Of a stretch of 39,358 nucleotides of DNA, positions 14,263-21,613 are shown in pieces. A program made the translations under genes and the position numbers. The stretch is from Eubacteriales bacterium (lineage in GTDB: Bacteria; Bacillota; Clostridia; Lachnospirales; Lachnospiraceae). The notes under the pieces were generated by a model that was not told the origin of the DNA, ran no database searches, and saw only the letters and a list, made by a program, of their open reading frames with translations. Where the stretch lies: contig JAUNGB010000050.1 of the NCBI GenBank assembly GCA_030524715.1, positions 1 to 39,358 on the forward strand. Reading direction: 5' to 3'. Each line of letters begins with the position of its first letter. Within the stretch, counting starts at the first letter, position 1.

Positions 14263-17184
14263 TCAGGAAATCAATGGTTTAATTTCCATGAACACCTCTT
14301 TGTCCTTATCGATGGCGCTTTCGCTTCCCACTACGCACACGCTCTCATCCTCCAGGATTGCTTCTACAAGCGGCGCAAGCTTTTGGATATCGGAAACCTC
14401 CGCACCCAGGATCTCATCCCGCTCCTTCTGCACCATTTCCTCTGTTATGCCGCTGAAATACGCGCTTCTGGAGGTTGCTCCCTGCATCTGGGGCGTTCTC
14501 GGCACATCCTTGGCGCTTATGGTTCCAATGATATATTTTGTCATTTCCCGCTCATCTGCGCGGAAGCTGCGGATATATTCCGGAATTCCTTTAAAGACGT
14601 CCAGCGTACGTTTCAGATGGGGATCCCGGTAGGAGACAAAGAAGCTCTCCCCGCTGCTGCGGAAACCGCTCATACACCCGTACGCGCCGCCCTTTACACG
14701 GAGGTTCATCCAAAGATAATCATAGCTTAACGCAACCTTCAGGATGCTCAGCGCCCCAGTGTACGCAAAGCCCTTCTTACGGAAGTTTCCGGTCTGAGCC
14801 ACAAACTGCACCTGTCCGGAGGTGGTAAAGCCCTCGTTTTTCTTCTGGCAGTGTATTTTTTCTTCAGAAGGACGAATCTCATCCGTATAAAGCCTGTTCT
14901 TTAAGGAAAGGGTCAGCTTCTTCATCTGCTCCAGGGATTCCGGCTCTCCGGTGTAGCTTACGCAGAAATATTCCGGGCGGAAAATTTCTCTCACCAGCCG
15001 GCGCAGATTGGAAACCACCTCATCCTTTCTCTGGTCAAATTCTTTTTCCAGCTTTTCAATGAATTTATAGTAACCGATGCCGGCCAGTTCATCCTGAAAA
15101 GCCGCCATTGGCGAACTATAGGAGGAAGCGCGGAGCACCGCGGTGGAATGTCCGGCGCTGGGAAGGGACGCCTGGGCCCGGGATTTCACCTGCGCGATGA
15201 TCTCATACAAACGCTTTGTATCATCAAGCCTGGAGGTATAAAGGATTTCCTCCGCCATACGGAACCAAAAATCCAGCTTCGGATACAGCGCCTTGCCCTT
15301 TACCGAAAACATGGCGCGGAATTCCTCGGTGGAATCCGCCTGCTCGAAGATCTCCACGCCGCACATGATTCCGCCTGTACCTGCATTGATCTCATTAAAA
15401 AGCTCTCCGTAGGTATAGTTCTCCGTATCCACATAGCCCAGCACAGACTTCAGAAGTCCCAGATAGGGAATCTGCCAGGGGCTTAAATTCTTCAGGTCAA
15501 ACAACAGATCCACATAGCCGATGCCGTTGGTGCAGACGTTGTGGTACAGGAACAGGCTCTTATCCACTTCAAGCTCCTCGTTGCAGAAACCCGCAGCTTC
15601 TTTTTTGATGTCTTCGCGTTTGAGCATGGGGATACAGGAAAGAGCCTCCGGATCCTCCTCAGACTCCTGATAAGCCTCCAGTGCTTCTGTCCGTGCAACC
15701 AGTTCCTGCAGTTCCTCTTCCGTAAGGCTCTGGCGGTATGCCTCCAGCTTTTCCTCCAGTTCCTTTTCCCTGCGGGCGGCAAGCCCTCTGGCAGGAATCA
15801 GCGTCAGCACAGAACCATGGGTATTGTCAAGAAGGTATGTCCGGATCAGATTCTCAAAATATCCCTGGTCAACTGCTTTTTTCAGATAGTCAAACACAGC
15901 AAGCTGCTGTACCTGGGCAAACGGATTCTCGTCCCCGTAAAGCCAGTCTCCCAGAATATCCAGGCTGTACATCAGTCCCTTGGGATAAGAAGAAAAATCA
16001 GCCTCCCTGTAACGGAATTCGAAATAATTGATCCCTGCTTCTACCGCCTTTTTATCAATGCCTTCTTTTACGATCTTTTCAAGAGTATTTCGGATAATGG
16101 ATACGAATTCGTCCTTTTTCTCTGTTTTCGCGCCCTTTGCCACTATGGTAAAGTACGGCTGCAGAATACCGTCGTCAAAGGAGCCGTACACATCCTTGCC
16201 GATCTCCGCATCCAGAAGGGCTTTTTTCAGAGGCGCCCCCGGAGCGCTCAAGAGAGCATAGTCCAGCACCTCAAAGGCAGTGCACATGACAGCGTCCATG
16301 GCATTTCCCACAACCATGTTGTAGGATAAATAGGTATTATCCTCCATATCCTCATTATCGGAAATCGGATATTCCATGGCAATATCCTTCCTTTCGGCAA
16401 ACGCCTCCTGCTCCTCCGCCCGGGAATCCACAGACAGTTTCTCAAAATTGGACAGATAATGCTGATCAAGGAAATCCAGCTTTTCCTCCATATCCATGTT
16501 CCCATACAGATAAATATAGCTGTTGGACGGATGATAATAAGTTCTGTGGAAATCCAGGAAGCCCTCGTACGTCAGCTCCGGGATATTCTCCGGATTTCCG
16601 CCGGACTCACAGCCATAGGTGGTGTCCGGGAAAAGAGAATTCATGATCTCTCTCTCAAGGACCTCATCCGGAGAGGAAAAGGCTCCCTTCATCTCATTAT
16701 AAACAACCCCGTTATAGGTCAGAGGACCCTCCGGCTGTTCCAGATGATAGCTCCACCCTTCCTGGCGGAAAATTTCCTCCTTCTGGTAAATATTCGGATA
16801 AAAAACCGCATCCAGATATACGTGCATTAAATTCTGGAAATCCTGGTCATTACAGCTTGCTACCGGATAACAGGTCTTGTCCGGATAAGTCATTGCATTC
16901 AAAAAAGTGTTCAAAGACCCTTTCACCAGCTCAACAAAGGGATCCTTCAGTGGAAATTCCCTGGAACCGCACAGTACGCTGTGCTCCAGAATATGCGCCA
17001 CTCCGGTACTGTCCTTCGGAGTTGTCCGAAAAGCAATATTAAACACTTTATTCTCGTCGTCATTTTCAATGAGCATGATCCTTGCGCCTGTCTTTTTGTG
17101 GCGCAGGATCCAGCCCACAGAATGAATATCTGTTAAATTTTCCTGTTTTATAACTTCATAGGCTGACAAACATTCTTTTCTCAT
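14263..17184 (-). CDS. M16C-family zinc metallopeptidase (presequence-protease/insulinase type)
   Basis: A large 973-residue peptidase of the insulinase superfamily, cytoplasmic by absence of a signal peptide. The inverted zinc motif HxxEH is H64-I-L-E67-H68 in GVAHILEHSVLCGS. The downstream Glu needed for zinc binding is expected in the EEIFRQEGWSYH segment near residue 140. The usual M16C features follow: KGSLNTFLNAMTYPDKTCYP, a middle M16C-associated domain and the C-terminal catalytically inactive half with LRVKGGAYGCMSGF. These enzymes form a closed clamshell and degrade short peptides; the exact substrates are unknown here. GGAGG lies 5 nt before the ATG. It heads the operon with era and recO. 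Confidence 0.95.
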   Translation of the reverse strand: MRKECLSAYEVIKQENLTDIHSVGWILRHKKTGARIMLIENDDENKVFNIAFRTTPKDSTGVAHILEHSVLCGSREFPLKDPFVELVKGSLNTFLNAMTYPDKTCYPVASCNDQDFQNLMHVYLDAVFYPNIYQKEEIFRQEGWSYHLEQPEGPLTYNGVVYNEMKGAFSSPDEVLEREIMNSLFPDTTYGCESGGNPENIPELTYEGFLDFHRTYYHPSNSYIYLYGNMDMEEKLDFLDQHYLSNFEKLSVDSRAEEQEAFAERKDIAMEYPISDNEDMEDNTYLSYNMVVGNAMDAVMCTAFEVLDYALLSAPGAPLKKALLDAEIGKDVYGSFDDGILQPYFTIVAKGAKTEKKDEFVSIIRNTLEKIVKEGIDKKAVEAGINYFEFRYREADFSSYPKGLMYSLDILGDWLYGDENPFAQVQQLAVFDYLKKAVDQGYFENLIRTYLLDNTHGSVLTLIPARGLAARREKELEEKLEAYRQSLTEEELQELVARTEALEAYQESEEDPEALSCIPMLKREDIKKEAAGFCNEELEVDKSLFLYHNVCTNGIGYVDLLFDLKNLSPWQIPYLGLLKSVLGYVDTENYTYGELFNEINAGTGGIMCGVEIFEQADSTEEFRAMFSVKGKALYPKLDFWFRMAEEILYTSRLDDTKRLYEIIAQVKSRAQASLPSAGHSTAVLRASSYSSPMAAFQDELAGIGYYKFIEKLEKEFDQRKDEVVSNLRRLVREIFRPEYFCVSYTGEPESLEQMKKLTLSLKNRLYTDEIRPSEEKIHCQKKNEGFTTSGQVQFVAQTGNFRKKGFAYTGALSILKVALSYDYLWMNLRVKGGAYGCMSGFRSSGESFFVSYRDPHLKRTLDVFKGIPEYIRSFRADEREMTKYIIGTISAKDVPRTPQMQGATSRSAYFSGITEEMVQKERDEILGAEVSDIQKLAPLVEAILEDESVCVVGSESAIDKDKEVFMEIKPLIS

Positions 17185-17261
17185 TCTTTCCTCCGGCTTT
17201 TTTTTCTTATTTTGCTATAATTCCTGAATCTTATACCTGATTCGTAATGATAGCATTTGTG

Positions 17262-17356
17262 ACGTGCTCCCATCACTTAAGAAGTGGGAACTTCTCGCTC
17301 AGGAATACTAACGTATTCAATATCAACGAGCCAGCCCCGTCCGCCCGACGGTTTTT
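17262..17356. other. Structured intergenic segment, possible IS200/IS605-type end remnant
   Basis: Between the M16C gene and the gene at 17360 lie two hairpins. One is TCCCATCACTT/AAGTGGGA (17269-17290, one bulge). The other is CCGTC/GACGG (17337-17351), followed by TTTTT on the plus strand. The arrangement of a CTTAAG-centred hairpin and a CGCCCGACGG element recalls ends of IS200/IS605-family elements, from memory only. No transposase is present. The downstream hairpin points against the local genes. Confidence 0.3.
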
Positions 17357-17359
17357 CTA

Positions 17360-17947
17360 TCACTCTGCCATGCCTCCCTCTCCCGGAAACTGCTGCTCAT
17401 ACATTTCCCGGGCAGCCCTTGTAATAAGCGCAAGCTCCTGCTCCATGCCGATGTCCCTGGGAACGAGAACTGCCGTCTCGTAAATATCTCTCTGCAGCTT
17501 TTCTTTGGAGCGGTCGCTGCTCATATTGATGATCCCGCACAGAACTGTATTATAGTTACGGTCCTTGGCGCACAGTTCCATATAAGTTTTTACCATGTGG
17601 CAGCATTCCCGGTACAGAAGTTCCTGATGCTGCTGGCTTCTGGCAGAAAACTCCGAAAATTTCAGCTTCTCAAGATGCTTCGTGATCTCCTTTCGCGCGC
17701 CTCTGGAGCCGAACAGCTTGCCCGAGGTATTCCGGTTAAATTCCATTGCCATCCAAAGCCCCAGATAACCGTCCGCCCGTGTGCTGTTTCCTGTCTGCGC
17801 AGGTTCCCGGTAACGGATCTCCCACAGTTCTTTGCGTATTTTATTATTTTCTGTATCCTCGCCTGCCTCTATGGACTGAGTAAGCAGTTCTTTTCGTTTT
17901 AACGGGTCTGATTCCCGGTAATATGCGCTGATTGTCGGTGTATCCAT
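17360..17947 (-). CDS. Conserved hypothetical protein, DUF6553-like
   Basis: A 195-residue soluble, mostly helical, charged protein with no signal peptide or membrane segment. The start at 17947 follows AAGGAG by 9 nt; an earlier in-frame ATG (17989) would overlap glf by 23 bp. It contains ADGYLGLWMAMEFNR, a basic helix (SRGARKEITKHLEKLKFSEF) and several Cys residues (ECCHMVKTYMELC). I believe it belongs to the Lachnospiraceae family DUF6553, but that is recall, not a search. It lies 19 nt after glf and is probably co-transcribed, yet nothing in it suggests galactofuranose metabolism. Confidence 0.75.
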   Translation of the reverse strand: MDTPTISAYYRESDPLKRKELLTQSIEAGEDTENNKIRKELWEIRYREPAQTGNSTRADGYLGLWMAMEFNRNTSGKLFGSRGARKEITKHLEKLKFSEFSARSQQHQELLYRECCHMVKTYMELCAKDRNYNTVLCGIINMSSDRSKEKLQRDIYETAVLVPRDIGMEQELALITRAAREMYEQQFPGEGGMAE

Positions 17948-17966
17948 CTTTTGTTTCTCCTTCCCG

Positions 17967-19085
17967 TTATGCTCTGTTCTCATAGGCAAGCTCTGTCTCC
18001 GCCAGATTCAGCGCCTCCTCGATCACCTGATCCATATCCATGTAGCGGTACATGCCAAGGCGTCCTCCGAACAGGACGTTCTTCTCTTCCAGAGCGCGGC
18101 GCTCATACCTGGTAAACAGTTCGTCATTCTTCGGATTATTGATGGGATAATAAGGCTCTGCCCCCTGTTTCCACTCCGCGGAATATTCTCTTGTAATGAC
18201 CGTCTTAGGCTGTGTGCCAAATTCAAAATGCTTATGTTCGATGATCCTGGTATAGGGAACCTCATAATCCGTATAGTTCACAACAGCATTGCCCTGGTAA
18301 TTGGCCATATCCAGCACCTCTGTCTCAAAGCGCAGGGAACGGTACTCCAATGCCCCGTAACAGTAATCGTAATACTCGTCGATCATGCCTGTAAAAAGGA
18401 TCTTATCCGCCTGTGCGGTAAGTTCCTCCCGGTTGGCAAAAAAGTCGGTATTCAACACCACCTGAACGCCCTCCAGAAGCTTCTTGATAATACGGGTATA
18501 ACCGCCCTTGGGGATTCCCTGGTAAGGATCCTTGAAATAATTGTTGTCGTAGGTATAACGAAGGGGAAGGCGCTTGATGATAAAGGAAGGCAGATCCTTG
18601 CATTCCCTTCCCCACTGCTTGCGGGTATAGCCCTCTACCAGCTTCTCATAGACATCCTGCCCTACAAGAGCCAATGCCTGCTCTTCCAGGTTCTTGGGAT
18701 GAGTGATATGCATCCGGGAAATCTGCTCCTGAATCTTCGCCTTTGCCTCTGCCGGCGTGCGGACTCCCCAGAGCTGATGAAATGTGTTCATATTGAACGG
18801 AAGATTATACAGCTCGTCTTTATAAATGGCGATAGGTGAATTGACGAAATGGTTAAATTCCGCAAATTCATTGATATAGTCCCAGACTTTCCTGCGGGAG
18901 GTATGGAAAATGTGGGCGCCGTAGCGGTGCACCTGGATCCCTTCTACCTCTTCCGTATAAATATTGCCGCCGATATGGCTGCGCTTATCGATCACAAGAC
19001 AGGTTTTGCCCCGTTTGGTTGCCTCGTGAGCAAAAACAGCTCCAAAAAGTCCGGCTCCAACTATCAGATAATCATATTTTTTCAT
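17967..19085 (-). CDS. glf: UDP-galactopyranose mutase
   Basis: Flavoenzyme converting UDP-galactopyranose to UDP-galactofuranose for cell-surface glycans. The 372-residue length is typical. The N-terminal Rossmann FAD motif is YLIVGAGLFGAVFAHEATKR, followed by IDKRSHIGGNIYTE and the substrate loop GAHIFHTS. NLPFNMNTFHQLWG, GYTRKQWG, RLPLRYTYDNNYF and the C-terminal GRLGMYRYMDMDQV FAD-binding stretch are all present. GAGGG lies 7 nt before the ATG. It has an extended -10 promoter and a leader hairpin. No other polysaccharide gene is nearby, which is unusual because glf often sits in glycan clusters. Confidence 0.96.
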   Translation of the reverse strand: MKKYDYLIVGAGLFGAVFAHEATKRGKTCLVIDKRSHIGGNIYTEEVEGIQVHRYGAHIFHTSRRKVWDYINEFAEFNHFVNSPIAIYKDELYNLPFNMNTFHQLWGVRTPAEAKAKIQEQISRMHITHPKNLEEQALALVGQDVYEKLVEGYTRKQWGRECKDLPSFIIKRLPLRYTYDNNYFKDPYQGIPKGGYTRIIKKLLEGVQVVLNTDFFANREELTAQADKILFTGMIDEYYDYCYGALEYRSLRFETEVLDMANYQGNAVVNYTDYEVPYTRIIEHKHFEFGTQPKTVITREYSAEWKQGAEPYYPINNPKNDELFTRYERRALEEKNVLFGGRLGMYRYMDMDQVIEEALNLAETELAYENRA

Positions 19086-19111
19086 TGAGACACCCTCTTT
19101 CTTCAGATATG

Positions 19112-19142
19112 CAACAGTTCACTGCCGAGCATAAAACTGTTG
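19112..19142 (-). promoter_or_regulatory. Leader hairpin upstream of glf
   Basis: A perfect 8-bp inverted repeat (CAACAGTT/AACTGTTG) with a 15-nt loop lies between the predicted transcription start and the RBS of glf. No T-run follows, so it is a leader structure or operator rather than a terminator. Confidence 0.4.
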
Positions 19143-19155
19143 GTCGGATAGTAGC

Positions 19156-19164
19156 ATTATAACA
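19156..19164 (-). promoter_or_regulatory. Extended -10 promoter of glf
   Basis: TGTTATAAT (TGn plus perfect TATAAT) on the minus strand about 70 nt before the glf start. No convincing -35 is present, as expected for an extended -10 promoter. Confidence 0.6.
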
Positions 19165-19196
19165 AATTCTGAAGAAAAAGGGTAGCCTTATTCTAA

Positions 19197-20735
19197 CTAT
19201 TTCTTTGACGCTACACGGTCAAACTCATCCGTGATCTCCTTAGACGGAGCCTTCGTCGCAAGACTGAAGATCACGATCATCAGAGCGCTCAGCAAAAAGC
19301 CTACTGCCAGAGAATAAAGGCCTGTAGCTGTGCCAAGCGTCTGTCCGCCCACCAGCGGTATGTAATCCCAGATAATAACCGTCAGGCCGCCGGATACGAT
19401 ACCTGCGATAGCGCCTGCCAGATTTGTCCGTTTCCAGTACAGGGACAGAAGCACGGTCGGACCGAAGGCAGAACCAAGCCCTGCCCATGCGTTGGATACC
19501 AGGCCCATGATACTGCTGTCCGGATTCCATGCGATCACAAATGCCAGAACAGAAACTACGATAACCGTGATACGGCTGACGTTCAGGATCGTCCTGGAAT
19601 CTGCCTTTTTGTTCACAAAATTATGATAAAGATCCTCTGAAACCGCAGACGCCGTTACAAGAAGCTGGGAATCCGCCGTGGACATGATCGCCGCCAGAAT
19701 ACCGCACAGGAAGATTCCTCCTATAAAGGGCAGCGCCAGATCAACGGTGAACAGCTTATTGATCATCTCGATAAATACGCTCTCGGTGGATGCCGCGCCG
19801 TTCTCCCCAAGGATCACCGGAAGAAGATAAGCACGTCCGATGACGCCGATAAAGCAGGCCGCCCCAAGGGAAAGGATGTCCCATACGATCGCGATCACAC
19901 TGGATTTCTTCAGTTCCTTCTCGCTCTTCACCGCCATAAAACGCGTCAGGATATGAGGCATGCCGCAGTACCCAAGCCCCCAGGCAAGCTGAGAAAAAAT
20001 CTCAATAAAGGTATACGGACGATCGCCGTTGGTCAGCGGATTCAAAAAGGAAGCAGCGCCGCCCACCGTACCGCTTTCATTAAGAAGATCGCTGAGGCTT
20101 CCCGGAAGCATAAAATATGCTACGATGGGTACCACCAGAAGCCCCACGAGCATCAGGGTTCCCTGTACGAAGTCTGTGACGCAGACCGCCATAAATCCAC
20201 CCATAAAGGTGTAAAGGAGAATAACGCCTGCACCGATGGCAAGGGCAATGTGATAGTCGATCCCAAATACCGTGTTGAATAATTTACCTCCTGCAGCAAG
20301 GGCGGACGCCGTATACACCAGGAAGAAAATAACGATCACCACTGACGATACCAGAAGAAGGATCCGTTTTTTGTCACGGAACCTGTTCTCAAAGTATGCC
20401 GGAATGGTCAGGGAATTATTTGCCTCAATGGTATATCTGCGGAGCCTTCCTGAAATGAACAGCCAGTTAAAGACCGTACCGATAAACAACCCCACGGCGA
20501 TCCAGATCTGCCCGGTCCCCATAGCATAAATAGCCCCCGGCAGTCCCATCAGCAGCCATCCGCTCATATCGGAAGCCTGCGCGGACAGCGCGGCTACCCA
20601 GGCGTTCAGGCCTCTGCCCCCAAGGAAATAGTCCTCGGAGCTTGTCGTTTTCTTCATGTAGACCGCACCGATCACGACCATCAGCAGAAGGTACGCGATA
20701 AATGCGGACAGAATGATCATTGTTGTAGTATTCAA
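19197..20735 (-). CDS. putP: Sodium/proline symporter
   Basis: Membrane transporter of the sodium:solute symporter (SSS) family with about 13 transmembrane helices. PutP features include SSEDYFLGGRGLNAWVAALS, AQASDMSGWLLMGLPGA (Na+ and proline site region), SLTIPAYFENRFRDK, FMGGFMAVCVTDFVQGTLM and GILAAIMSTADSQLLVTASA. I chose a TTG start at 20735, 7 nt after GGAGG, giving 512 residues. An ATG at 20774 lacks an RBS. It probably takes up proline with Na+, as osmoprotectant or nutrient; substrate is inferred from the family. The upstream region contains an 11-bp inverted repeat (20795-20839). No obvious terminator separates it from glf. Confidence 0.92.
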   Translation of the reverse strand: MNTTTMIILSAFIAYLLLMVVIGAVYMKKTTSSEDYFLGGRGLNAWVAALSAQASDMSGWLLMGLPGAIYAMGTGQIWIAVGLFIGTVFNWLFISGRLRRYTIEANNSLTIPAYFENRFRDKKRILLLVSSVVIVIFFLVYTASALAAGGKLFNTVFGIDYHIALAIGAGVILLYTFMGGFMAVCVTDFVQGTLMLVGLLVVPIVAYFMLPGSLSDLLNESGTVGGAASFLNPLTNGDRPYTFIEIFSQLAWGLGYCGMPHILTRFMAVKSEKELKKSSVIAIVWDILSLGAACFIGVIGRAYLLPVILGENGAASTESVFIEMINKLFTVDLALPFIGGIFLCGILAAIMSTADSQLLVTASAVSEDLYHNFVNKKADSRTILNVSRITVIVVSVLAFVIAWNPDSSIMGLVSNAWAGLGSAFGPTVLLSLYWKRTNLAGAIAGIVSGGLTVIIWDYIPLVGGQTLGTATGLYSLAVGFLLSALMIVIFSLATKAPSKEITDEFDRVASKK

Positions 20736-20794
20736 ACTCTCTCCTCCTCTTTGTTTCACATCTTTATTCTTCATATCTCTATATTCTTATTCTT

Positions 20795-20839
20795 TATATC
20801 TTTATCTTCTTATAGAGATATAAAACTTATAAAGATATA
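20795..20839. promoter_or_regulatory. AT-rich inverted repeat upstream of putP
   Basis: TATATCTTTAT (20795-20805) and ATAAAGATATA (20829-20839) form a perfect 11-bp inverted repeat in a run of related TATCTTTAT-like units. It lies 60-105 bp before the putP start, where an operator or leader structure would sit. No convincing promoter hexamers were identified. This AT-rich stretch fills most of the 20775-21073 gap. Confidence 0.4.
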
Positions 20840-20917
20840 ATAAAAATTTTATAAAAATAAAGATGTAAAAAATATTCTTTTACACTTTACCACATTAGCA
20901 CCTGTAAATGCAACTAT

Positions 20918-20950
20918 AAAATAGGGAGACTTCCTGCGCCTCCCTATTTT
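20918..20950. terminator. Bidirectional rho-independent terminator
   Basis: An 11-bp stem (AAAATAGGGAG/CTCCCTATTTT) with an 11-nt loop and T-runs on both strands. On the minus strand it ends the exoA-GH13-DUF5662 transcript before putP. Confidence 0.8.
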
Positions 20951-21037
20951 TGTGCAATATTATGCAATTTCTATGCAAAAGAATACTTTTTTTGTATCTT
21001 TTTCATGTTATTTAATTTTATGTTATTTGATTATATT

Positions 21038-21070
21038 GTTACTGTTTGCACCGTAGATGTGAACAGTAAC
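21038..21070. repeat. Hairpin of a GTTACTGTT-type repeat
   Basis: A perfect 9-bp stem (GTTACTGTT/AACAGTAAC) lies just after the DUF5662 stop codon. Related half-sites with TGCCGTTCACACC or GTTACTGTTCATACC occur near 10596, 24382 and 31754, suggesting another short interspersed repeat. Confidence 0.5.
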
Positions 21071-21073
21071 ATT

Positions 21074-21613
21074 TTATTTTCTTTTCAGATATACATTTTT
21101 GATATAACGCAGGGTTTTCTCTTCCCCATGGTCATGAAGAATGCGGAGAAGCGCTTCCAGATCCCGTTTCGTCTCAGGATGGATAAACCAGAGCCTGTCT
21201 TTACTCTTCAGAAAATATTTCAGCGGCTCTTCGTTTGTGTAAGCGTCCCCCAGATATGTGCGGGATGCGCTGATCCTGTCCATGACCATTTCCGCCACAT
21301 ATTTCCGGGGCATCTTCGCCCCCATGATCACATGCTCCCCGTCCAGACAGTAATCCACCCAATATTCAAAATGGTGCTTGTTGCGTCCCTGATGATGAAG
21401 CCAGGAGGTAGATACGCCGATATCCTCCCTCTCGGCATTGTTAGGGCTCCTGTCGCCCTGATAATATTTACATCCCACCAAAAATTCCGTGGGGGAGTAT
21501 TTGGAGAGATCGTGCAGAAGTCCCTGCTTATAAAGCCCAATCTTAAAGCAGTACCTCATTACCATTAATTTATGCTTTGTGATCGTTCTGAAATGCCGCC
21601 ATGGATGCATCAT
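21074..21613 (-). CDS. DUF5662 family protein
   Basis: A 179-residue soluble protein of the DUF5662 type. It carries histidine/aspartate patterns that look like a metal site of HD-like proteins: GLLHDLSKYSPTEF near residue 31 and SWLHHQGRNKHHFEYWVDY near residue 70. Biochemical function is not established for the family. The ATG follows AGGAGG by 9 nt and lies inside the 3' end of the upstream GH13-like gene, overlapping it by 44 bp, so the two are translationally linked. It is the last gene of the exoA-GH13-DUF5662 unit. Confidence 0.85.
   Translation of the reverse strand: MMHPWRHFRTITKHKLMVMRYCFKIGLYKQGLLHDLSKYSPTEFLVGCKYYQGDRSPNNAEREDIGVSTSWLHHQGRNKHHFEYWVDYCLDGEHVIMGAKMPRKYVAEMVMDRISASRTYLGDAYTNEEPLKYFLKSKDRLWFIHPETKRDLEALLRILHDHGEEKTLRYIKNVYLKRK

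Noticed and set aside
15541-16329. 262-codon plus-strand frame inside the M16C peptidase gene
   Set aside because: Antisense shadow of a clear peptidase gene; no RBS and no family resemblance.
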